NCBI GenBank assembly: GCA_918026815.1 | Contig: CAKJVC010000110.1 | Location: 1-64,000, forward strand | Direction of reading: 5' to 3' | Length of the DNA stretch: 64,000 nucleotides | DNA from: Chalara sp. BL73 | Taxonomy: Eukaryota > Ascomycota > Leotiomycetes > Helotiales | Shown: positions 23,757 to 35,681 of the stretch, one piece after another | How the letters are laid out: each line of letters opens with the position of its first letter | Numbering within the stretch: the first letter of the stretch is position 1 | Program-made: the position numbers and the translations under genes | The notes under the pieces: generated by a model | The model's input: only the letters and a program-made list of their open reading frames with translations | The model's database searches: none | What the model was told of the DNA's origin: nothing

Positions 23757-25265
23757 ATGTCTTTAATCGCAAATTCGCCATTTGATTTGGACGAGCTATT
23801 AATTCACATATGTACATTTGTGGATTGTGAAGACCTAAAGGCTCTTTCAGCATCGAGTCGCCGCATGCATACTATTACCTACCCAATTTTGAAACGGCAT
23901 CAAATATACTGGGACAAGTTCCAATACCTTTCAGATGGACAAAATCAAGCACCTTGGTACTGGCACAAATTCGCCGTCAGCTTGTTAACTACCAGCCTTG
24001 GAGCGCCTTATATTAGACACATCAAGACAGGTTCGATAGACCGGCAAGAGCAAAATAGTTTCAGAGATTATTCCAACAACAGATCATTTCTCAAAGATTG
24101 GGATATTTCTTCGGAGTCAGACATAATTGTTCAGTCTGAGTCACCAGGACAACTCAGGAGGTCTAATAGACAAGCTGGAAAGGACCTAAAAAGGGTTGCA
24201 TCTTCTTGGGTGGCATCTTCTTCAGTGGCCATGCAAAATTACGATCTGAAAGTTCTGATAGATCACTTGAAATCTAAAACTTGGTTTTCCGACCAGGAGA
24301 AGACGGAATTAGGATCAGGTCTTAGGTCAGGGCAACAAGCTTCCATTAAGGCAATTCTACTGCCTTTACTACCGTACTTGAGAACTCTCAAAATTGAATG
24401 GTCTTCTAGTAGTCTGCAGCAGCACCTTGGTGCCGCCGCTAGATATGCTGCAATAGCTCACTCTTTAAGCCGGCCATGCAGCTTTTTTGGTAAAGTTGTT
24501 GATATTGATTTTACTACCGACAGACAGTCCTCAGAGTCCTTTTTAGGAGCGGCTGGTGGCGAGTACTCCCTAGACTTTCTGTCATATTTCATGGCGCTGC
24601 CGAAACTGAGAAAAATATCCGCCAGGCTGGTAACTACTGAGAGCTTCAAACGCTTGAATTCACTACCACCCTCGACTGTGACAGATATTTCATTTTATGA
24701 TCAGGATATCTCTCCTTCGGCTTTTAAAAATCTTCTTGCAGATGGCACTCCTGTTACAAGCGTCAAATTGAGTGTACAAACAAATTCTTGGTGGTTTGAT
24801 GAAGGCAAATTAGTTGATGTCTTGCTCGCACGTTCACAAACATCACTAATCCAACTTCAGATTTGTCGAACATCAAACATTATGTTGAATGGGCCAGTTA
24901 GTAGTATTAAACTGCAAGCTTTCACTAGGCTGAAATATATAACCGTTAATTACGAGTTATTCCAGCTTCAGGGTAATATCAGAATGGCTGAGTTGCTTCC
25001 ATCTTCTCTTGAAAAGCTGGAGTTGCGCACGATAACTGTACAACAAGAAATGCCCGAAAATATTATACACATGCTTGAGAACATCAACCTATTTCCTAGT
25101 TGGTCCGAACTTTGCACTCATGGCTGGATTTCCGAAATAGACCAGTCGCGACTGTCTGCCTCTTGTCAACAACATGAAATAAAATTATCCATGATGTCAC
25201 ACAAATCGATTCAGCTTGAACTAGCAAGAGTTGTTGATAGAGGTTTTTCAGGACATGTCCATTGA
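23757..25265 (+). CDS. F-box-like protein with degenerate leucine-rich C-terminal region
   Basis: Intronless, 502 residues. The N-terminus (FDLDELLIHICTFVDCEDLK, then ALSASSRRMHTI) fits an F-box, and the later part has irregular Leu-rich spacing (LPKLRKISARL, LLPSSLEKLELRTI) resembling the LRR-type C-terminus of many fungal F-box proteins. Codon use is more AT-rich than in the neighbouring housekeeping genes. No known catalytic motif. Probable SCF adaptor or a lineage-specific relative; function unknown. Confidence 0.68.
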   Translation: MSLIANSPFDLDELLIHICTFVDCEDLKALSASSRRMHTITYPILKRHQIYWDKFQYLSDGQNQAPWYWHKFAVSLLTTSLGAPYIRHIKTGSIDRQEQNSFRDYSNNRSFLKDWDISSESDIIVQSESPGQLRRSNRQAGKDLKRVASSWVASSSVAMQNYDLKVLIDHLKSKTWFSDQEKTELGSGLRSGQQASIKAILLPLLPYLRTLKIEWSSSSLQQHLGAAARYAAIAHSLSRPCSFFGKVVDIDFTTDRQSSESFLGAAGGEYSLDFLSYFMALPKLRKISARLVTTESFKRLNSLPPSTVTDISFYDQDISPSAFKNLLADGTPVTSVKLSVQTNSWWFDEGKLVDVLLARSQTSLIQLQICRTSNIMLNGPVSSIKLQAFTRLKYITVNYELFQLQGNIRMAELLPSSLEKLELRTITVQQEMPENIIHMLENINLFPSWSELCTHGWISEIDQSRLSASCQQHEIKLSMMSHKSIQLELARVVDRGFSGHVH

Positions 25266-26366
25266 GCTATTGGAATATATCGGTTGAGATTAAGGTGTTA
25301 TAGTTAGTCTTGTTTGTTTAGCAACTTTTCCTTACCAACAATTTGGGACACAAGAGAATGTTGAAGACCACATGTGTCATGTGGATTGTCATGTGATCTA
25401 AGTACGGAATAGGGCTGATCTCCGCTTACAATATGTATATATCACTCGTTTTTCTATTAATTAGGTGAATCAAGGTTTTCTCACTTCAATAACGGTCTAC
25501 AACAACCATAGAATCTCCTTTGCGAGGCTATCGCGGATTTTACTGGCATTTGACCAGTCAAGCCGCGTCCGCGAGTGTGGAGCTAAGAAAAAGCCATCCA
25601 CTTCATCGAGAAGCATAGCTTACGGAGTAGGATATAATACATACAAGGACTTGTTAATCACGATAGAGATATCCGCCAGCGTACCTTTTAGTGATCCATG
25701 TGTCACGGTACGCTCTTAGAGCACACGTGACTTGTATTAGCCGAGCTCTCGGAGCTCCCTATGTATATATAGCCCGCTCTCCTCGAGCTCCTTTTCTTTC
25801 CGTAGTTTTAAATTCTTTGTATCAACCTACCAGTTATAGGGAGGCCCTTTTAACGGTAAAAAGGATTTCACGGACCTCTAGGTGGTCCGGTCCACCCATG
25901 GCCACCCCTTGTTTGACTCATAAAAAGTTAATTCATAAAAAAGGGTTTGATAAAGTAAAGTAAAACATCATTATAAAGCTATTGATATATTGAAATCAGT
26001 TCCAACAAGTTTCAATAGTTTATAAAGCTTATATATAACTTTATTCATTAAATAATTGTGTATAAACATTGTTAACACTACCTATATTCCCGCCAACTTT
26101 TGTATGTTTATATACATTCTAATTGCCCTTGGCACTGCGTCACTTGCCCAGCCACCTCCACATTTTCTTTCGACCCCTCTCTCTCTCCCTTGACCAGCCC
26201 AATATAAATTCACCATCATAAATTGTAAAGATATTTCAAACACTCTTGCTTCCTTCCCGTGTATCACGGAGGACACTAATCGCCCTCAAGCTTTCTCACT
26301 ACTTTGCCAGTCCATTGACCCTGACCCCGTCATCCCTGGGAGCGGAACCCCGGCCATATAAACATC
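25266..26366. other. Intergenic with a possible LTR remnant
   Basis: No gene recognised. From about 25702 a stretch begins TGTCACGG, has a TATATATAG box near 25763 and then a pyrimidine-rich tract, which resembles a retrotransposon LTR. Its right end and any target duplication could not be defined. About 25965-26080 is AT-rich. The remainder is the promoter of the cation exchanger gene. Confidence 0.4.
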
Positions 26367-27911
26367 ATGCCCAACCACAGCGACGAATCCACCTCCCTCC
26401 TCCCAGACTCAATCCGACGCCATGTCCCCGTTCTCTCCAACGGCATCGCCCACGAAGGCGAAAGCGGACGCAGCGGTTTCCATCCCCGCCATTTCCTGCA
26501 CGTGCTCTGGCTCTCCTCCTGCAAAATCTCCATGTACGTCAACATCCTGTGGCCGTTCGTCCCAATAGCCATACTCTTTCACTTCCTCGCGCCGTCCTCC
26601 CACCTCTGGATCTTCGCCCTGAGCTATATCGCCATGGTCCCCTCCGCAAACCTGCTCGGGTTCGCGGGCCAAGAGTTCGCGCGGAAGATGCCGAAGGTGG
26701 CTGGCATTCTGATCGAGACGACGTTTGGGAGTATCGTGGAGATTATCCTGTTTATTGTGTTGATCGCGAAGCATGACGTGCGGGAGGGGAGTGGGGATGA
26801 GGGGAACTTGATACCTATCATCCAGGCGGCAATCCTGGGGAGCATATTGACGAACTTGCTGCTCTGCTTGGGATTGTGCTTCTTCTTTGGTGGCATTAAG
26901 CACCAGAGCCAGAGGTTCCACGCTATTGTGTCTGAAGTGGGAAGCGGATTGCTCTTGGTAGCTGCTTTTGCGCTCCTTATTCCGAGCGCTTTCTATTCGG
27001 CACTGAAATCGGAGACGGTGCCTTTCCTAGGCGTGCTTCATGAAAAGTTTACTGAAGGAAAGTTGCAGAGGGATGTTTTGAAGATCAGTCAGACTACGTC
27101 GATTGTCTTAATTATTTCATTCTTCCTGTATATCTGGTACTGTGCCAGCTCTCAGCACAGTCTGTTTGATGAGGTGATTGAGAGGGATGAGCATAGAGAT
27201 GCAGATCGCGAGGAGGATATGGTCAAGCCTAAATTTACTATGACGGAAACGCTCATCGCTCTACTCATATCACTAATTTGCGTCACTCTGCTTTTGATAT
27301 TCCTTGTCGAAGAGATTGAGCATGTGGTTGAGAGCGGCGTGCCGGATCAGTTCCTCGGTTTGATTCTTCTTCCGCTGGTAGAGAAGGCTGCAGAGCATTT
27401 GACTGCCATTGATGAGGCTCAAGGCAAGTATTTCAGCACAATTCGCTCACCATATTGCTAACCATGAGTTGCGTAGATGGCATGATCAACGTGGCTCTGT
27501 ATCACTGTCTGGGACCCTCAATCCAGACCGCTTTGTTCAATGGTCCCCTTGTCGTGGTCGTCGGTTGGATACTCGGCAAACCGATGGACCTCAACTTTGA
27601 GATCTTCATGATTGCTTTATTAGTCCTCTCCATTTTAGTTGTGGGTAACTTTCTTCGTGATGGCGACAGCAATTGGCTGGAAGGCGCACTTCTTGTGGTA
27701 AGTGACTACCTCGTAAAATTGGGATCTAGATTCTGATCTACGTTAGGTCGTATATATCATCATTGCCATCGCATCATGGTACTATCCCAATCCTGATGTG
27801 GCCACATCGAATGGCATTGAAGCTCTTGCGGATCCCTCTGGGAATGTTACCATCAGCGTGGAGATGTTGCAACATATTCAGAAGCTCTTGCAAGCTCAGC
27901 TGGGACAGTGA
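26367..27911 (+). CDS. CAX-type cation/proton exchanger (VCX1-like, divergent)
   Basis: Three exons: 26367-27423, 27477-27697 and 27747-27911; about 480 residues with around eleven hydrophobic segments and an acidic loop (about residues 270-290). The first intron uses a GC donor (AAG|GCAAGT...GTAG), giving IDEAQDGMINVALYHC across the junction; no GT donor in frame gives the family sequence. The two CAX repeats are recognisable (LIETTFGSIVEIILFIVL and LGLILLPLVEKAAEHLTA, then SIQTALFNGPLVVVVGW). The usual GNxxE helices read GSIVE and EKAAEH, so the conserved Asn is replaced in both. Vacuolar CAX proteins exchange Ca2+ or other divalent ions for protons. With altered ion-site residues this member may differ in selectivity or belong to a divergent fungal paralogue group. 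Confidence 0.88.
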
Positions 27912-28561
27912 ATCATGTGACTGCATTTTATATATGGCAATTTGTATGCCATCTGTTATAGCATATCGAGCTATCATAAATCAGGCCCTTCGCTGAAATT
28001 GGATCCTCCGTCTGCTAGTTTAATATGAGGCCGTTTACATGTATTCAATCCATTTTTTTGCTTTGCGGTTTCATGGGTCAATATTTATGCATAAAATCTG
28101 CGTTAACTACTATTGTCACTTAGGCTGCCATTCCGCAGTCAATGCCGTGATATCAGATGGGGAAATCACCCGCCTAGTGTAGGTTAGAAGGAGGAAATTA
28201 TTGAACTAAAGCTTAAAAAGTCGTAAACAAGAATAAAAAACCATCTTTTAATACTGTGATTCAAGTGTATTATTCTTGGAAGAACCTAGATCGAATTTGA
28301 AATTCTATACAGTATTCGCTCGAAAATCAGGCGCTTGCAAAAAGAAAGAAAGAAAGACAGAAATCAAATAAAAAAGCTAGCAATGCTCTTCTATCTATAC
28401 ATCAATAGCCATCTGAATAGCCATTATCATCATGCTTGTCATCCTCATCATGGCATCAATCAGTCATAAGTCGTAAACCGTATACCCAAACATAAAGAAA
28501 TCCATCAATCTTTTCGGTGCCATCCAAAACTTTTCCTTCTTTCAATGTTTGAGTCATGCAA
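27912..28561. other. Intergenic between convergent genes
   Basis: 3' flanks of the cation exchanger and BTB genes. No gene seen. A short AAAG run lies near 28345. Confidence 0.45.
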
Positions 28562-28651
28562 TCACATTCCTCTAGCGAACTCCAATGTTGCATCGTCGTC
28601 GTCGTTCTCGTTATCATCATACTCAAACATCGTAAATTCGTACTTCATAAC

Positions 28652-31600
28652 TCAAAACCTCGTCGAAAATACTTTCTTACTTTTCCGAATCTTGAAATTT
28701 TTCGGGTTCCACATCTCCTTCTCCTTCTCCCTCTCCTCCTCGGTAACCGGCGTGGTCGTCGGACTCGACTCCCTACTATCTACCACGGCTGTCCTGTCGC
28801 TCTTCCAACTATCCCCGCTCCCCCTACTTTCTTTTCTTTCCACCTTCAGCTCGTCCCTCAACCCAGTTTTCGGCTCATAGTCGATATTTTCAATCATCTC
28901 CTCCATGCTAGCCAGGCTTGGCGCTAAATGCACTTCATTTAGCGGGCTTTTGACTTGCTCGCGTAAGAAATTCGGAAACGACGGGGCGTGGTTGTGTTTT
29001 CGGTCACCGACGATGCGAACGGCGTGAGGCGACTTTAATTCTTGAGGCGGAGAGGCTACCATATGAACTGGCTCTTTCACAGGGACCTGTGGGAGAGATT
29101 TTGTGGGTGGTTGTGTTGGTGCCGATGTTGAGTCCTTAGTGGTAGAAGTTCGCCATGCTTGGCTTGGTGAAATCTTAGAGTTGGGTGGTTCTTCTTTAGG
29201 TGAAGCTGTAGTCTCGTGGATGTTACCTCGTGATAAAGATTGTTGCATCGGTTGTTGCGATAGTCGTGAAGAGATACTATTCGATGGCCGCGAGGTGCCA
29301 TTCACTTGCTCCGGTGCCTCATGCAAACTGCTTCTTGGCGATGTACGCGCTTCTGGCGGTGATACTCTTACTTCTTGACCGAGAGAAGACCTTGAATTCG
29401 ATTGGCTTGGCGGTGAATATCTAGAATTCCTGTCTATTTCCTTCGCTCGTTCTTGCGTCTCATGTGGGCGGTCCCTTGAAGACGCACGTGCCTCCGGCTG
29501 TCGAGGAACCGGCGGCTCCTGATTCGAAAGGTGTCTAGTACTTCCTTGGCTAGCTGGCGAGAATCTTGAAGTTGGAGGCTCGTCTGACTTGGCTCGATTC
29601 TGTGCCCCATGGAAGGTTGCTCGTTGCAGCTGCACACCAGATTGTTGGAGTTCCCTTGCAAATTGACTTGCAAAGTATCCGGGAATTGCATCTACTTCCT
29701 TGGGCGGCGTCCGTACCTCCTGAATATTGATTCGATGAGAGTTCCGTATTTCCGATTGTTGGTAGCTTTTCGAATCCTGTATAGGCGAAACTCTTGAAGT
29801 AGCCTTCGCTTGGCTTGAGGCAAATTGTGAGTTCGATTTCCCATCTTCTTTTGAAACCTCCTTTGGATCTTGGGAGCTGCGTCGTGGCGACACTTGCGCC
29901 TCTGTTTGGGGAGAATTCCCTGGAATGCCACTTGCGGCAGGTGCCTGTGCCTCATATCTGTTCCCAGGTTCATGAGCGTTATATAGGCTTGTTCTTGGTG
30001 AGGCATATGCTTCATTCTGTCGAATTTCCCTTGTCTCTTGCGCCAAATGTTGCGCCAAATGATTTCTAAGCTCTGATCGGCTTGGAGCGGCCTCTAAGGT
30101 TTCCTTTACTTGGTCCTTAGGAGGCGGCTGTCCTTCATAGAGGCTACTTCTCGATGATGATGATATCCGTGCCTCTGGCTCTTGGCTACCCTGAATCTCA
30201 TGGCTGAAAGTAGCTCTAGACTGCGTCTGGATCGAAGAATACCTCTGGCTGGCATTCACCTCTTCTTTTGCTTTCTCCGGCTCATAGAGGCTGACCCTGG
30301 GTGATGCGTGTGGATCCACCTTCTGAAGATCTCTCCTGTTAATCGAGAATTGTCGAGTGGGCTTGATCGGATCTTCTTTCACCTCTTCTTCTCCCTCCTC
30401 TTGGTAAGTGTTTTTATTGGACAAAACTGCTTCAGATCGCTGCAAGTCTCTCACATACGGATTCAGAGCCACTCTCCCATTTTCTTGAGCATGATTCTCT
30501 AGTTTGAGTGATACGACAGGTCTGAATGGTACAGGTTGTTCGATTATGTATGGATTCTGCGAAAATTGACGTGGGGTAACGACCGTCTCCTTTTGCTTTT
30601 CAATCATCTCGCTAGGCTTATCTATTCTGCCCAGTATAGGGGATTCCTGTTCCGCGGGAGCATTATGACGCGTAAGAACTTCGGCGACTCCTGTTGTGGA
30701 GTTGTCAATTTCTTTCTTTGTGGAAATGCGAATCTCATCCTCGGCATTCGTCTTAATCTGCTCTTTGGGTTCATGAAGCTCAAGTGGGAGAAAAAGCTTC
30801 TGGAAATCGGCATCGATACCATCACTGTTCATGTTAATTGAGCTCGAAAATAATGGGTGCAGTAACTTTACCTGTTCTTCGTATATTCAGAGATGTTCAG
30901 GCCGTCTAGGCCAGCTTCAAGAGACTTGAGCGAAGTCTCAATTGAATCCTCCAAGCCATGGCAATTAGATGATGGGCCATGCGAATTCCACCTTCGATTG
31001 CTCGTTTTATTGCACACGTCTAGAATTCTGATACTCCGAATCTTGTGCGCAAGGTCTTTAAAGTTCTTGCCCTTGAATGGGGTGTCTGGCATGGGCCAAA
31101 TCCCAATCTGGCGGGAACCTTTCATAAGAGATCCCAACACCATTGCATCACATGCATGTCTTAATTCATCATCCAAAGAGCCATGGCAGACAATCTGACT
31201 AACAAGATACTGTTCAATCAGAGAATGGATGATCGCAATTGAAGCTTTCATTGCACGTTCTCTCTCACTCTTGATGGCATCTATGCAGAGTTAGCTTGTT
31301 TTGAAATTGACATTCTTAATGTTTACTTACCGATGAGATTCATTGGAACTGGAATATTCTGCGCATCTTCCTGTATTCGCTCAGTAGACTCACGTTCGGC
31401 GAGCTTCGTCATTTGCTTGAACTCAGCAGGTCTGTTAAAGACCCAAGAGATGAAGAGCCAGGAGAGCACTGTCTCATTGTAGACCTTGGGAAGGGCTTCT
31501 CTCTTCAGATTCTCGATCCAAGTATCTGAGAAGAACTCTACTGTATCCAGCATCCCGAGCACATTTACCGATGTTGCGAGCCGTTTTAGATCCTCAAGAC

Positions 31601-32249
31601 TGACTTGACGTGGGACTTTTTTGCTGGCTCCGTGGATAATGTTCAGTAAGATGACCATCGTATCAGCATCTACCGCAAGTCGAATTGTGACATGTCCCTT
31701 AGATTGAAGCGCGCGCGATTGTTCGGAGTCACCAGTCAAGAGAGTTCGCAATTTGTCAGACGCAAGCATCAAATGCTGTGATGACGCCAAACAATGGACT
31801 TCATGGCTAGGTACAATATCATCCTCCTTGCTCTCATCGGGAAGCGAATGGGTCTCAGATTTCTCATCTTCAATGGCCTCAACATTTCTCGCATTCCTTT
31901 TAAGAGCGGCCCAAAAGGATGGAGGAGGGCTTGCAGAGCGATCGCGACGGGAAGACGCATCAGAACCCCTCTTGCGTGGCGGTGGGGGATACATTGGGCC
32001 ATCAGCGCCTCCAGGCGGATCGGGGGCATAGTACACGATGCTCTCTTCAGACTCTGCCGGCGCTTCAGGCTCTGCTTCTCGGCCATTTCCTGGCCCCTCA
32101 AAATCATCTTCATCAACCGGTGCCTGCTTAGCCAATTCTGCTGAAGTCGAGCGATCCTTCGTCAAAACACCGTTTTCCTTTCTTACATGGCGGGTCACAA
32201 TCAAAGTAACATCGCCATTTGGCATGAAAATCACGGTTTCTGGCTCCAT
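28652..32249 (-). CDS. Large BTB/POZ-like protein with disordered repeat-rich C-terminus
   Basis: Three exons on the minus strand: 31331-32249, 30872-31280 and 28652-30824; about 1,166 residues. Splice phases agree at both GT-AG introns (NLI|DAIKSERERAMK and EYTKN|SDGIDADF). An acidic, Pro-rich N-terminus is followed by a fungal BTB-like domain at roughly residues 140-270 (HVTIRLAVDADTMVILLNII, then LKRLATSVNVLGMLDTVEFF). A helical region extends to about 440. The final ~720 residues are low complexity (Ser, Gln, Glu, Pro, Arg) with a recurring pattern such as ASPRTSLYxAxE, seen many times. BTB domains mediate dimerisation or cullin-3 binding; no enzyme domain is visible. The frame ends at TGA 28652-28654, but the same frame continues open for 29 more codons with an acidic tail (see findings). 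Confidence 0.8.
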
Positions 32250-33022
32250 TGGCGATCAAGCCTCAGCCTATCAGCAGGAGCCACGCTATTCTGTTCATGC
32301 ACTGAAGCGGGGTCAGCAAAACGCCCATCTAACTCTCCTCTATGATGATATCGACCTGGTTGACTGTAAAGACTCATTTGTGTTGTTGCTATTAAGAAGA
32401 AGAAAAGTTTTTAGAACGACGGCAGGAAGGGTTAGGGTTAAATGGAGGCTGGTAAAAAGGTGTTCGTTGTCACGTTGTGGTGCAGGTGGTGCTTAACCGC
32501 TTCGGGTATCAATCAGATAGCCTGACAGTGTTTGGGCACCAGTGCATATCACTGCCTATTTTGAGCCTCCCCCTGGAGGCTGGGATGAAACCAATTGAAT
32601 TATGCTACTTACCGACTAGTTATAGTATGGAATTAATGCCAAGACAGCTAGAAGGCTTTGGTTCATTTATTGTCTGAACCTAGTAGGGCTTGTAAGTAGC
32701 TTATAACTAGGCGAGAAATTTTATCCGCACCGGTTTGTCCAGCACAAAACGACTAGGTCAACTGCTTTACTGCTTCTCCGAATCCTTTCAAGCATTGCTA
32801 ACCAAGTTGATTAAAAGTTATTTCACATGTTGATGGGTATTGTGGTTGTCTTTAGCTTCAAAGTATGTTGCGAGAGCCCTTCCATCAGCCTAGTCTTCCG
32901 CAGTAAATAATTGCTAGGGCTTTGCGGGTTGAGCCACGATGAAAAGGGGAGAGTTCGACCTTACCAGCCCGTGCTGCTTATAGGTAAAGCTCATTACAGA
33001 GCAAGACAAGCTCGACAAATTT
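32250..33022. other. Intergenic
   Basis: Promoter region of the BTB gene and 3' flank of the ankyrin gene. No further gene recognised. Confidence 0.45.
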
Positions 33023-35126
33023 TTACCCCGCTTCCGCCGGCCAGAATATATCATCTTTGTCACATTCATCTTTACCATAAGTTTGGGGCAAGGACACATC
33101 GTGTCCAAAGTCTTTCAACGCTTGTATGAAGACCTGATAAGCCTCATCACTCTCGTTCTTGGCAACCTCAGCAGCCGTCGCCGCCGTGTTCTCAAGGCCT
33201 TCGGGAACCTGCAAGGATGTTGGGTAAGAGATGATATGAGGATCTGCCCCGTATTGAAGAAGAGTCTGTATCATTTTATAGCTTCCGGTTTCAGCAGCTT
33301 CGTGCAGTAACGTCCAACCACACTTGTCTTGTTCATTGATAAAGTTTGGCGGCAAGTGCTTGGCTAGTTCAATAAATGTATCCGTGTTTCCAAATCTTAC
33401 CGCGCATCGAACTGGTGTCCATTGCAGACTGGTACGGAGCTCGCAAGGGGCTCCATGTCTCACGAGGGCTTCGATGTCGTGTTGGTTACCAAAAACTGCT
33501 GCACGATGCATAACAGACCATCCTGCAGCATCCTGAACATCATATTCCGAAAACGATGCGGCGGAGAGTAGGTCCAGATATTCGGCGCATGGTTCCTCTG
33601 TTTTGTGGAGCCATTCATAGCCAAATAGATTAAATGCTGGTGTCCAACCTTTAGCACTAATATGATCGATTTTTGCTCCATTTTCGATGAGTAGTCGCGC
33701 AATATGGAGTTTTCGGCTAGCAAAGGCCCATTCCAAGGAGCTCCTATTGAAGTGTGAACGGTTGATTCTGCGTATGCTTTTTATGAGTCACCTACGTCAT
33801 ATACTGCCCGAATGGAGAGTTAACGTTGGTGCCAGAGTATATGATCACCTCAACTAGTTCTTTTGTTCCATTCTCGATTGCGAACTGCCAACATCAGCTT
33901 TAATCGACTGTAAGTTAATATATCCTTACACGCAGAGGAGTAGAGTTCTCAGGTGTCACATCATTCGGACTTGCTCGTCCAGTTCTGAAAAGCTCTTTGA
34001 CTAAAGGGACGTCACCGTTCTTGCAAGCAGTCATTATCTGGGAGTCCTCGGGCACAACATTCTTGACACTGATGCCTCCGGACACAAACGAGAGGCCAAT
34101 TCCAGCTAGAGGAAAACGACGGATTCGAATATCCCAAGATATGAGTCTCATACCAATAAGCTGAAGATAAAGTCTACCTGAGAAGTCATAAGTTGTTTGA
34201 TAGTCATTGCCGTATCGAGACATGACCGCTTGAAGTCCGAGTAGGCGAAGCCAGGACTCTTCCAAGAATGTTCTTGAACCCCAAAACTTGTTCTTATCAT
34301 GCGGATCGCGAGTAGCCAAGCTGTTAAAGACTATATCGCATTGAAGCTTTCCCTGGAATGCAGCACGCTTAACATGATTGCGAATTGCAGTTGAGCTCTT
34401 GACCAAAACAGACTTGGAAGTGATTGCTAATCGGGATTCGGTTTCGATAGCTTTACGGGATAGGTTAGCGATACGGCTAGTCTCACTAGATTAGCTATAT
34501 AAAGTTCTCGATATACTTCTATATAAGTTGCTGCTCATGTATGCTTACACATTCAGAATCATCAATATTGTTTGAACACTCATTTGAGTTTGCTGAAGAC
34601 GAGAAATAATATCCTTCATCTTCGAGTGGTCATGGAATACCCAAACAAGTCGATTATATGCTGAGGGTTTCCCATCTGGCTTGTATTTGATGCAGGCTTG
34701 CTGTACGTCAATAATGACTGACTCTGCTGCTGCCAAAGCTTCCGACAAGCTACACGACTCATCGGGCAAAAGCGTCAAGTTATCATCACTTAGGTTTTCT
34801 TCTAAGTTGCAAATGAAGATTAATTCAGACTGGAGTAAAGCAAGTTGCCTAGTTAGATGTTTGAGCTCTGCTGGAGCTTCACGAAATTGTTGAACAAGCT
34901 CTGTTGCGAAATGCAGAGTCTTTGCCGTCAAATTGACGAACGCCGCGATTGAAGCTGCTGATCCCAATATATCCATCCTCTCGTTACATTCAGCTTCAAC
35001 GGAACTGTTATTGCTAGGCTGTATAGTCTTTGATGACAGAACAGAGACCAGCTGTGATTCAGTCGGTGCGGATGCCTTAATAACACCATGACTTGGTTGA
35101 GGCGTCCAGTAGCATTTAATGGTCAT
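33023..35126 (-). CDS. STAND N-terminal domain plus ankyrin-repeat protein
   Basis: Four exons on the minus strand: 34549-35126, 33930-34485, 33796-33884 and 33023-33743; about 647 residues. Splices are GT-AG with continuous phase; for the last intron two acceptors 24 bases apart both keep frame. The segment from Met51 (MDILGSAASIAAFVNLTAKT) is the classic start of the fungal STAND/NLR N-terminal helical domain, so translation may begin at 34976. A linker with SRYGNDYQTTYDFSGRLYL follows, then ankyrin repeats (about residues 390-600: SQIMTACKNGDVPLVKELF, SSLEWAFASRKLHIARLL, GWTLLHEAAETGSYKMIQTL). No NACHT or NB-ARC P-loop is present. Such proteins resemble heterokaryon-incompatibility or immune-type receptors with their nucleotide switch missing. 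A decayed relative lies at 46357-47667. Confidence 0.82.
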
Positions 35127-35681
35127 GGCAAGGGCTAGCTCGGGTGCGTAAAATGACAGGTTCCTGCTGTGATAAGTATGGGTGTAGCACAGGGCGGAGC
35201 TATTGGAAGCAGTGTTTTCGAGCCATATAGCTTTCGCCCGTTAGTGTGTTGAGGCTCCGTGGAAAAGAAATGCCTTGGGCATTGCCGCGCAGTGTGCGTG
35301 TAATGTTTCTGGTGTAGCGACCGTGAAGGTGGTTGGCTCAGCTCTACTTTATAGGGAATTCGGTCTGAGGGATAGCCGGACATTTAGAGCATTTAAGCTG
35401 TGCCCCGATCTGATAAATGAGTGTAATTGGCTAGTGTGGTTACATGAAAAAAAATGAACACTATGTGGCTGCTGATCAGTGGTACCAGGGCTACGTGCAT
35501 TCCAGACATTAGTGTCTCGACCGCCCCCCTTGACGCCCCCTTTATATTACAAGGAGGCCGAGTCGATCGAAATTTTCTTATAATAACTTGGAAGTATCAA
35601 AACTAGAACCCAATAGCGTGGAGCTTTTACGATAAGTAATACAAAACCAAGCAACGTTCAGTTCGGCGGACCTTGATTGAG
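35127..35681. other. Intergenic between divergently placed genes
   Basis: Promoter region shared by the ankyrin gene (minus) and the repeat-protein gene (plus). A TTTATATT element near 35541 lies about 140 bases before the repeat-protein ATG. No gene seen. Confidence 0.45.

Noticed and set aside
25702..25860. LTR-like start TGTCACGG with a TATATATAG box
   Set aside because: No definable right end or target duplication, so not called as a separate element.
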